Shown here: piece by piece, positions 31,281-41,389 of the stretch
Layout of the letters: every line of letters begins with the position of its first letter
Numbering within the stretch: position 1 is the first letter of the stretch
Assembly: GCA_032717465.1 (NCBI GenBank)
Contig: JAVRFU010000130.1
Span: 81,001 to 145,000, forward strand
DNA from: Coenobita brevimanus
Lineage: Eukaryota; Arthropoda; Malacostraca; Decapoda; Coenobitidae
Length of the DNA stretch: 64,000 nucleotides
Direction of reading: 5' to 3'
Program-made: the position numbers and the translations under genes
The notes under the pieces: generated by a model
What the model was told of the DNA's origin: nothing
Database searches by the model: none
What the model saw: the letters and a program-made list of their open reading frames with translations, nothing else

Positions 31281-31617
31281 CCTAGTCCAGGAACGAAAAA
31301 TATATCAGTTATCCATGTAACTAGCGTTTTCTATTTCGGTAGATTATTTTCTTGTCTGCCTAAAGAATCGTGATGTACGAACAATGAGATCAGATATCGA
31401 AACTGTAAGATGCGAATTAGTTACAAAGACGGTATTTTGTTTTGGCTAACGTTACATCGATACGTTCAGCTAAGAGCAACTCGGCAGAACTGAACAGTAT
31501 ATGACGTGCTAGATGAACGCTGTGACCGGAAAATAAATATATATGTATATATACTTCAGCATACAGTAAGCGATTTTATGTTAACTGAAGAGAAGCCACC
31601 ACAGCTAATGGGTTAAG

Positions 31618-31620
<3 letters not shown>
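31281..31620. other. AT-rich unassigned sequence
   Basis: No gene recognised. Confidence 0.3.

Positions 31621-31671
<51 letters not shown>
31621..31671. repeat. Microsatellite (CA)n
   Basis: About 25 CA repeats. A second CA tract lies at 31856-31886. Confidence 0.97.
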
Positions 31672-31673
<2 letters not shown>

Positions 31674-31850
31674 GCGAAAAGTTTCACTGACGAAGTGGGT
31701 GGTTACTGTCCCCCTTGAGCAAGGGGACTGGTGTGTGCGTGTGTGGTCACAGCCTTGCCCTTAGATCGGACTATATGAGCTCTCAGCTCCCTTCCGGGAG
31801 GGTAAAAGCTGACGATCACGACCATCAAGTGATCCTGACCGACCCGGTGA

Positions 31851-31886
<36 letters not shown>

Positions 31887-31944
31887 ATTACTTGCAACTG
31901 GCTGGCCTATCATACAGCCATATCCTATATTCATGAAGTACAAC

Positions 31945-34900
31945 ACATCTTACATTTATGTCAATCAATCAGTTCCTGTGGCACCCTCGGGGATGCATAG
32001 GGCCTCGATGAACTCACACCACCACATCCTATCTTGTGCTAACCCCTCAAGATCTCCCCTACACTCATCTCCAGCTTCCTATCTCATTGTCCTCACCCAC
32101 GTCTCTTTTGGCCTTCCTCTACCTCTCCTACCAAGTGCCACCCACCCTGGTGTACCTCGTACTATTCCCTGTCTCCTATACACATGTCCTAGCCACTTCC
32201 ATCGTGAGACCCTAACATATTCATCGACCGGCTGCACTCCCGTTATTTCTCTAATTCTACTATTTGGTATCCTTTCCCACCACTTAACTCCTAATATTCT
32301 TCTAAGTGCTTTGTTTTCAAACACCAAGAATTTATTTTCCATAGTCACTGTGCTGTACCAAGACTCGTGTCCATAAATTAAGATACTCCTAACCATTACC
32401 TTATAAAGTTTGATTTTTGTATGCACAGAAAAACTGTTATTATTCCAAATATTTTTAAGCATTCCCATTGCCTGATTAGCCTTCTTTAACCTTTCCTCGA
32501 ATTCAAAGTTCAAAGAACCATCCTTGGCTAAATAAGTACCTAAATATTTAAACCTATCAACTTGCTTTACAACCATACCTCCAATTACACATTCCTGCGC
32601 ATTGTCCATATTCATATTGATTATTTCAGTTTTTCCACAATTAATAACCAAACCCACCTAGCGACCTTCACTCACCAAACAGTCCAACACTCTCTGCATC
32701 TCTTCTGGCCCATCACAAATCAAAACTATATCATCTGCATAATCTAAATCCAAAAGTTTCCTGTTCTCTCCCCAAAGTATACCTGCACCGGTTTCTGTTC
32801 CAACGCGTTTCATAATGTAATCAATGACCAATATAAATAGTAAAGGCGATAGAACACCACCTTGAATTACTCCGGACTTGACTTCAAACAAATCACTCAG
32901 ACAACCATCAACCATCACTTTACAAAATGTGTCCTCATGCATGTTCATAATGACCCTCACAAACTCCTCTGGTATTCCATAATGTCTCATGATCTTCCCC
33001 ATAGTCTCTCTCGAAACACTATCAAAAGCCTTTTCAAAATCAACAAAACAAAGAATTAATGGTACTCTCATTTCATTAACTTGCTGCATCAAATGCCTAA
33101 CTATAAAGATCTGATCATTGCAACCACGTCCCTTTCTAAAACCAGCCTGTTCATCCCTCAGAATACCCTCAACCACCGGCTCCAACCTATTTAACAATAC
33201 TCTACTGAAAACTTTCAAAGCTATCGGTGACAAAGAGATTCCCCTCCAATTACCACATTCACTCAGGTCTCCCTTCTTCGGAACTTTAACAATTACACCA
33301 TTCTTCCAAACTGATGGTAGTAACCCCGTCACCCATATCTTACTGAATAGCTTGGTCAAGATCATCTATCCCCCTCCACTTTAAACATGACCGGAAATAA
33401 ACCATCCTCCCCTGGTGCCTTATTATTCTTTAACTGTTTTACTGCTTTCTCCACTTCTGCAAGCCTCAACTCTCCTGTTTCTATATTTAAATCTTCCTAA
33501 GCAGACGGTATATCCTCTTCTGGTGGTATTGGTCTATTAAGAACTGTCTCAAAATGCTCTTTCCACCTATTTTTAATATCTCGATCTTTGGTCAATAAAT
33601 TTCCTTCCCTGTCTCTAACTGGTATTTCCTTGCGTTTACCTGCATTACCACTCAGTTCTCTAATCGATTCATATGCTATTCTTTGACTCTGTCCATCATT
33701 TTTGTTTATTAAGATTTCAGTCTCTGCAACCTTTTCATCCACACATCTTCTTTTATCTCTCCTAGCTAACCTTCTTACTTCTGAATTCAAACTCCAGTAC
33801 GCAGCTCTTGCTAATTCAATCTCTCGTTCATCAACGCATTGCATCTCACTCCTCAATTTAGCCTCACCTCTCTTTTTTATCATATCCCACGTTTCCTCTG
33901 ATATCCATTTCTTTCTCCTGAATCTATGTCTCCTTCCAATCGTACATTCAGCAGTCTCATGCAAAACTTTGTTCACATCCTCCCACATCTCATCTACACT
34001 TCTCTCCTCCTCTTCCAACGTTTCCAACACCAAAAACCTATTTCTGCATTCTAATCTGAATTCCTCCTTTTCTTCTCCTTCCCTTCTAAGCTTAACAATA
34101 TCGTATCTACCAACACCAGATTTTTCCTTCTTCTGATTTTTAAGTTTAAACCTTATTTTTGCAATGCTGAGTTGATGGTCACTACCAATATCCGCTCCCC
34201 GTTTAACATGAACATCTAGCAGAGAACTTCTATGCCTCCTACTGATAGCGATGTGATCAATCTGATTATTATATTTTCCACACGGCGACACCCAAGTTGT
34301 CTTGTGTATATTGCAATGCTCAAAGAGTGTGCCCCCGATGACTAAGTCATTTGCTAGACAGAAGCTTCCAAACCTCACTCCGTTTTCACTCATCCTACTA
34401 CCAACTCCCATCTTACCCATACATACCTCAAATCCCTCATTTGAACAGCCCATTACTGCACTAAAGTCTCCAACGCAGATCAAAACATCATGTCTAGGTA
34501 CCCTTCCTACTCCTCCTCGCAACTTTTCATAAAATGTGTCTTTCCTTTCATCGAGTGCATCATTAGTAGGTGCATAACACACAAACAGACTGATGTTGCC
34601 ATGATTTGATTTAAACCGTGCGTATAACAATCGCTTATCTATAGGATCCCACTCACATAAAGCCTTATTTGCCTTACAACCCAGCAACAATCCTACTCCC
34701 TGATAATGCATTCCATCCTGTCGGCCAGATATCAATAAACGTATACCATCCTCCAAATCCAACTTATCGACTCCAGTTAATCTAGTTTCTGTCAGAGCAC
34801 ACATATCAAGTCCGTAATTTTGAAAAACCTTCACTAACTCATCGATTTTACCGTCATGATTTAGCGTTCTCACATTCCAGTTACCAATTTTAATTGTATT

Positions 34901-35170
34901 TTTTGCATTAACAAAGGAATTAGATTGTAATTGGGGCAACCGTGAGATTCTTAGCACCCCCTGCCCATTTAAGGGCTGCACGGGACTGGGGGCCATTATT
35001 GTTCTTTCAGAGTCCATCAAGGTTTCTTGGCTAACTTCCTGAACACCTCGCCACTGTGTTGCAGTCGCAGTAGGCAGCTAACTTGCCTGAGTGCCCACAC
35101 CCGAAAGACCCAGCTATGCTGTAGCCAGTCACGTGCCGGCATGCTTCCCAGCCATTTCACTCTCAAGTAG
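31945..35170 (-). mobile_element. RTE-3: nearly complete RTE-like LINE
   Basis: Minus strand. The endonuclease half (33497-35020) has NWNVRTL, CALTETRL, CYAPTND, VGDFSAVMG (Asn of the usual GDFNA is Ser), NNQIDHIAIS and IGSDHQLSIAK, matching an APE-type endonuclease. The RT half has CGNWRGISLSPIALKVFSR, EQAGFRKGRGCNDQIF, FVDFEKAFDSV, IQGGVLSPLLF and DYADDIVLI, with an intact catalytic YADD. After it come FKYLGTYLAKDGS, SILIYGHESW, RRILGVKWWERI and a GRRGRGRPKETW ending. Lesions: in-frame TAG codons near 33497 and 32656 and a frameshift near 33370. The 3' UTR ends in a TGATTGAT-type tail near 31955. The 5' flank beyond 35020 appears to be the element's untranslated region. Among this window's LINEs it is the least truncated. 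Confidence 0.92.
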
Positions 35171-35547
35171 TTCCTGTGCCTGGATGTGAGAGGGATGTTT
35201 GTAGAGCAAGGAAGAGTGGCTGTGCGTGATAGAAATGAATGGAGAGAAAATGTGAATGAATAAATGATGACGCAGCCTTGGGGGGATATTCTCCTACATT
35301 TGTCTGATCAGCTGATCAGGCAGATGCGGGTAAAGGGATGGGTCTATTATGATGTTGCAGGTGTAAACCAGCTCTGCTGTAGCGCCTTGCTGTGGATGTC
35401 ACTGATTGCACGGCGCAATTGTCCCTCGTGCGGTGAGGAATTGTCCCTTCTCCCCCTTGAGGCTAAGATGCCAATGACCGTGTTAGAGAGGATGGGTAAG
35501 TGTCGACCTGTCTCGGCTACACCACTTTCCTTGGGGGAAGCATCCTG
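35171..35547. other. Unassigned sequence
   Basis: A single open frame here has no recognisable domain and runs into the AT microsatellite. No gene called. Confidence 0.35.
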
Positions 35548-35676
<129 letters not shown>

Positions 35677-35805
35677 CCTAGTCAAAATGACCTGAGTAGG
35701 TTATTCCTTGGGGATTGGAAGCCATTCCTCACCTCACCTGTCCCTAAATCCACCCCTCCCCTTCTTTTTCTCTCTCTCTCTGTCTATTTGCCTCTCTCAT
35801 ATACA

Positions 35806-35806
<1 letters not shown>

Positions 35807-35890
<84 letters not shown>

Positions 35891-35930
35891 TACATAGACA
35901 GACAGATATAAATAGATAGATAAATCGATC
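35807..35930. repeat. Compound microsatellite (AT)n(GA)n(GATA)n
   Basis: About 54 bp AT, then GA, then degenerate GATA/GACA. Confidence 0.97.
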
Positions 35931-35985
35931 TACAGAAAAACAGCCAGATAGATATAGGTAGAAATAGACAAGTAGACGGATATAT

Positions 35986-36471
<486 letters not shown>

Positions 36472-36982
36472 ATGGAGCATCTGGCCAATGACAGAAAATG
36501 CACAAGAAACCGCATCGTAGGAATGGCCATGGCTGGATCAACCCCCTCAGAAATAGCAAGACACCTGGGAATATCAAGAACGACAGTATATTTTTGGTTG
36601 AGGCGATATGAAGAAGAAGGAAATGTTGATGCGCGCAAGTCGCCTGGAGTAACAAAGAAAACTACTGCAGAGGAAGAGAGAAGAATTGTGGAAGCAGTTA
36701 ACCGAAATCCTTTTCTAAGAGCAGTGAAGTTAAAAGGCAGTTGCAGTTAACGGTGCCGGACAGGACAGTGAGGAGAAGACTTCATTCATCAGGTTTTCGA
36801 TGCCACGTTGCAGCTGTAAAGGAAAAAATGACGGACAGCCACAAAGAACGCCGCCTTCAGTTTGCCCAGCGATACTGTGACGAAGGGCTCGACTTCTGGG
36901 CTAGGGTAATCTTCTCAGACGAAAAGACCTTCTCGTCATGCAGCCATGGGAAAGTGCATTGCTGGAGGATGACCAACACTAG

Positions 36983-37292
36983 GTAAGACCTGCATTCATT
37001 TTGAATCCTTAAACATGTTCTTCCATCATCACATCTATCGGTTATTGTTTTAGAGATAAAATAAGCAATTAGAACCATTTTCTTTTCTATTATTATTATT
37101 AGATTGAACCGGTGAAGGTTTATATTCAAGGGGTGGTTGGGGTTATTGCTCACGTAATGCCACTCAGGGTTGTGAGGCTTGTCACTCTCATCTTAAATGT
37201 CAGGACCAACATGCCTAGCCCCGGGCTCCTACGCTCCTCATGGAGCTAGGTAGGATTGGATGATGATGAAGATGATGATGATTATTATTATC

Positions 37293-37333
<41 letters not shown>

Positions 37334-37518
37334 CATCATCATCATCATCATCATTATCATCATCATTCAGACATTCGGGACGTTTATGAAATAACTCGAA
37401 ATATATTCGGCTTTCAGTGGTTTGGGATATAATCCATATCCAGCCCGGCAGAGACCAATCGATACCTTAATCCTTAATCACTTGATCATCCGCATGGATC
37501 ACTGTTTTCCTACGACAG
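36983..37518 (+). other. Putative 536-nt spliceosomal intron inside the transposase gene
   Basis: The donor is ACTAG|GTAAGA and the acceptor CTGTTTTCCTACGACAG|ATA. Splicing joins AG+A into the Arg codon of NTR and continues with YNEANIFYEGRSGHV, the expected Tc1 order. Without splicing a TAA follows at once. The interval contains a copy of repeat R (37105-37290) and ATT/ATC microsatellites. It could instead be an insertion that happens to create splice-like borders. Confidence 0.6.
37080..37390 (+). repeat. Repeat R with ATT/ATC tail, inside the putative intron
   Basis: Matches the plus-sense form of repeat R: GGTGAAGGTTTATATTCAAG, GGGGTGGTTGGGGTTATTGC, AATGCCACTCAGGG, CCTAGCCCCGGGCTCCTACG, GTAGGATTGGATGATG, then (ATT)n and (ATC)n. 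The 3' end is intact and the 5' end is truncated. Confidence 0.8.
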
Positions 37519-38030
37519 ATATAACGAGGCGAACATCTTTTACGAGGGAAGGAGCGGCCACGTCACTTGCAATGTGTGGGGGTGGATCCATCTATATGGT
37601 GCTGGGGAGTTGGCTCGGATTGAGGGAAGATTCACCGCTGATACTTACCTTGAAATTTTAGAAGAGGTGATGCTTCCTTCAGTACGGGCCTATGCTCTCC
37701 CTTACCCAGAGAAGATCCTCTTAATGAGGACAATTGTAGTGTTCACACGGCAAGAATAGTGAGGAGGTGGTTCGATGAACGAAATGATGTGGACCTCTTG
37801 CCCTGGCCCAGTAAGTCAAGTGACTTAAATCCCATCGAAAATGTGTGGGGAAACATTGACAATTCCTGGGAACAGGAAATGGAGAGAACGCCAGCAAATC
37901 TGTTCCAGCATACTCAACGGGAATGGGAAGTCATGCGCAGGAAACAGCACATAATCTATAATCATGTCAGCTCTATGCCAAACCGCCTGCAAGAAGTGAT
38001 TAGAAATAATGGAGGTTGGACACGATACTG

Positions 38031-38032
<2 letters not shown>

Positions 38033-38062
<30 letters not shown>
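38033..38062. repeat. Microsatellite (GA)n
   Basis: About 14 GA repeats just after the transposase stop. Confidence 0.97.
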
Positions 38063-38065
<3 letters not shown>

Positions 38066-38258
38066 GGCAAATGTTGAGAGGCAGAGTGTATGCAGACGCG
38101 AGCTTAAAAGCTGGCTACATTTGTCTAACCGCGAACTGTAGTTATCTTTAAATGTGTTAAAATGCTTTGTTTATTTTATAATAACATGTTTTATTTATTT
38201 TATAATTATATCAATAAAATCATACTTTGCACTGACATTATCATTCACCCTACAGAAC

Positions 38259-38261
<3 letters not shown>

Positions 38262-38311
<50 letters not shown>
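38262..38311. repeat. Microsatellite (GA)n
   Basis: About 25 GA repeats; the Gypsy-like sequence begins directly after it. Confidence 0.97.
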
Positions 38312-38312
<1 letters not shown>

Positions 38313-40614
38313 CATATAGACGGGACGGATCTGGTGATGATTATGGGAGCGTGTGGTGAAATGAGGGATTGCCCCATGCTCTTGGATACCGGAGCATGTC
38401 GATCGCTCATTAATCAAGGAACCTATGAGAATTTGGGTGAGACCAAGCCTGAGCTCAGACCGTATCAAGGACGAAGGTTAGTATCCGTAAGTGGTAATGA
38501 GCTTGAGGTGGTAGGAGTGGTTAGCCTGCCTATAGGGTTGGCTGGTCACACCTACGAGAGTGAATTAGTAGTGGTGAGGAACTTACCGTGTACTATTTCA
38601 GTGATTCTAGGTTCCGATTTTATTTTCGCTCGGAATATATGTATTACACCAGATCCGTTGTGCATAGAGATCGATGGGGAGAAGGTAGAATTACAGTCGG
38701 GAGAGGAGAATCTTCGCATAGATGGTGCTTCCTCCTTGCATGTAGTTGAAACCGGCTTATCAGATGACCAGGAGTATATCTCTGGGCGTTGTATGACGAG
38801 TGAGACAGTCGTGATTGATCCGTTCACAAGTGGAATGATCTCGTTAGAGACTGAAATTTCAGGGTGGTCCTTTGGGTTATTCTCACCTAATCCTGGTAGT
38901 ACTTTCGCTGCTATGCTGTGGCCAGGGATTGTACAGATGGTCCCGGGCGAGGCGGGAGGAAAGTCCAGGGTTTATGTTGCCTACACTAACGCCACCCCTG
39001 ACCGGGTCAGTATATCTGGCAGGTACAGGGTGGGGACAATAGAACCGTTTGAGGAGATAATGTGGGACGAGAATCAGGAGGATGAGCAAGGGCAAATAAC
39101 TGGTGTGACACAGGGAGAAGAGAGATTAACTAAGCTCTTTCTAAAAGTAGATGAGTTATGTCCACCGGAGACTAAGGAGAATGATGCTCTCAAACGTCTA
39201 GTGCGAAAGCATCCTCAAGTGTTTGCCTTGCCTGATGAACCACTGAATATTACACCTTATTTCCTCCATCACATCTGTGCTACAGGACTGGTTGTAAACC
39301 GTCGTCCTTATAAGGTACCGGTTAAGTATCACGAAACTCTTAGGCAACAGCTAAATGAACTAAGGGAGCTAAATATAATACGTCCTTCTAGATCACCATA
39401 TTGTTCACCCTTGGTCCCGGTGGCCAAGAAGGATGGTGGACCAAGAATTTGTCTCGATTTTCGCCATTTGAATAAGCAGATTACATCAGACCCCTTCCCA
39501 TTGCCAAACATTGCACAAATTCTTTCCCAGTTAGGAGAAAATACTGTATTCAGTAGCTTGGATTTGAGGCAAGGATACCATCAGATTCCTCTGGATGAGG
39601 CGTCACGACCGCTGATCGCATTTTCCTCACCAGACGGTCATTGGGAATATAATAGTCTACCGTTTGGCTTAAAAGATGCCCCTGCTGCGTTCCAAAGGAT
39701 CGTTAACGAAGTCCTGATAGGACTGACAGGGCATATCAGTCATACTTACCTGGATGACATAATTGTCTATGGTGAGGATTTTGATTCACATGTACAGAAC
39801 CTAGATGAGGTCCTTGCCAGACTTAAGGAAGCTCAACTTACTCTTAAGTTAGAGAAGTGCAGTTTTTCAAGGATGAAGTGTCTTACCTAGGACACTTAAT
39901 TTCTGCAGAAGGCTTGCGGCCCCAACCGGATAAAGTCCGAGCCATAAGGGAAATTGCTGTTCCTAAGACACTGAAGGAACTCCAATCTTTCTTAGGGTTA
40001 GTTAATTATTACCGTAGATTCATAAGTGACTATGCTAAGATTGCTCTGCCTCTCACAAAACTGACTCGTGGAAAGCAGGAAGTGAAAAACAGTAAACAAA
40101 AAATCGAGTGGAACGATGAGGCTGATCAAGCTTTTAGAAGTCTGAAAAGTAAGCTTACTGACGACATCGTACTCAAGTTTCCCTCCTTTGATACACCATT
40201 CTATCTGACAACTGACGCGAGTGGTACTGCGATAGGTGGGGTATTACAACAGGAAGATGAGGATGGACACCTTAGACCGTTGACATATTTTAGTAGAGCA
40301 TTAAATAAAGCTGAGCTTAATTATGCCACTATCGAGCAAGAAGCCTTAAGTATTGTGTACGGATTGCGGATAAATCGGCCTCTTGTCTTGGGATACAAAG
40401 TGATTGTGGAGACGGATCACCGACCCCTCACGTGGCTCTTTAATGTGAAGGAGCCTTCTGGCAGAATAGCTAGATGGCAGATACCGGTACAGGTTGCCGA
40501 ATACGACTTAGAGGTATCCTACCTGCCAGGACACCAGAACCGAGTGGCTGACGCCTTGTCACGTCTTCGCAGAGAGCAAGACGAAGATATAGAACTTATA
40601 GCTGTTACGAGGTA
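38312..40614 (+). pseudogene. Ty3/Gypsy pol fragment: protease, reverse transcriptase, RNase H
   Basis: The protease has LLDTGACRSLI and ends with ISVILGSDFI. RT has PYCSPLVPVAKKDGG, RICLDFRHLN, FSSLDLRQGYHQI, LPFGLKDAPAAFQR and the catalytic TYLDDIIVYG. A one-base loss near 39862 breaks KC(Q)FF; the second frame continues with VSYLGHLISAEGL, LGLVNYYRRFI, then RNase H (TTDASGTAIGGVL, YFSRALNKAELNYATIEQEA, ETDHRPLTWL, RVADALSRL). The chromodomain, integrase and gag regions are absent, and no LTRs were seen. The coding sequence starts at a GA microsatellite. It ends at ACGAG|GTAAGTAG, a strong splice-donor match, where the frame meets TAA at 40613. The copy is dead or is an exon-like remnant. 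Confidence 0.92.
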
Positions 40615-40635
40615 AGTAGAGAGTGGAGAACACGA

Positions 40636-40740
40636 CACATGGTCTTCTCATAGCCTTCACCAGCCTCTGAACCACGTACTCTCGTCTGCTTATACTTGCA
40701 CTCCTCATAGTCCTAATCAGACCTCAGAGCTACCTATCCA
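40636..40740 (+). repeat. ~105-bp dispersed repeat, copy 1
   Basis: Matches 50965-51065 with few differences (ATGGTCTTCTCATAGCCTTC, GTCTGCTTATACTTG, CTCCTCATAGTCCT). It lies just downstream of the Gypsy fragment and could be a piece of that element. Confidence 0.75.
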
Positions 40741-41089
40741 AGCCGTATATTACTGTTATCCTGTGTACTTTTTATCGTTCTTCTTTTTTTCAATTTTTCT
40801 GGCCCCATTCATGCCTTTCTGCGTTTTGTTTCAATCTTTTGCTCTCTTTATCTCATACTCTGTTCTTTTTAGTTTTGCTCTCTGGTCTTTTTCTCTCATC
40901 AAACCTCTTTTTTTCTAGTATTCCTGCCACGGTTCGCCAATTAAAAATTTCACGGTTTATTATACAGATACAAGGCTGTAAATAATGACCAGGCAAGATG
41001 ATATACTGTAGCCGTTGCGAATGAGACAGATATAAGGTAAAAGGTCAGACACAAACTTACATATGCACTTCTAAACTGAACTGGAGAGA
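40741..41089. other. T-rich unassigned sequence, (AG)n at 41083-41108
   Basis: No gene recognised. Confidence 0.3.
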
Positions 41090-41389
41090 GAGAGAGAGAG
41101 AGAGAGAGTATAAATTTCTCCTTACAGAACACATCTCACACACTCTAAACACACACAAACAGACACACACACACACACACACACACAAACTTATACGTTT
41201 ACACAGAACAGGCGAAACGTGGACTGTTACACCCGTAGACTTTCAGACAGCAAAATTTCTTATAATAGCGAATTAATGGGCGACGCAAGTTAGGTTAGGT
41301 CACTTTGGGCAGGGTTTGGTCTGATTAGATAATTTTTGGTTGGGTTGGGTTCAGATCGACTAGATATAGACGGATTAGGTTAGATTGCT
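41090..41389. repeat. ~300-bp dispersed repeat with TTAGG-like end, copy 1
   Basis: Aligns with 60920-61210 along its length (ATCTCACACAC, GTTACACCCGTAGACT, TTAGGTTAGGTCACTTTGGG, GGTTCAGATCGACTAGA). It is cut at 41389 by LINE-A sequence; at the other locus it runs on into TTAGG-like repeats. Confidence 0.88.

Larger units (their letters stand above)
36472..38031 (+). pseudogene. Tc1-like transposase gene, apparently interrupted by an intron
   Basis: The product would cut and paste DNA with TA target sites. The start is ATG at 36472. Residues ~12-45 form the helix-turn-helix (GSTPSEIARHLGISRTTVYF). The second DNA-binding part ends at VPDRTVRRRL. The catalytic domain has FSDEKTF (first Asp), then after the split YNEANIF, RSGHVTCNVWGWIH, a DNCSVH block (second Asp) and SSDLNPIENVW (Glu). 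The spacing between second Asp and Glu is 35 residues, as in the DD35E branch of Tc1-like elements. One-base losses shift the frame near 36735 and just before the DNCSVH block near 37722, so this copy is inactive. GT-AG removal of 36983-37518 restores the frame exactly across NTR|YNE. It ends at TGA 38029-38031. Terminal inverted repeats were not found. Confidence 0.88.
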
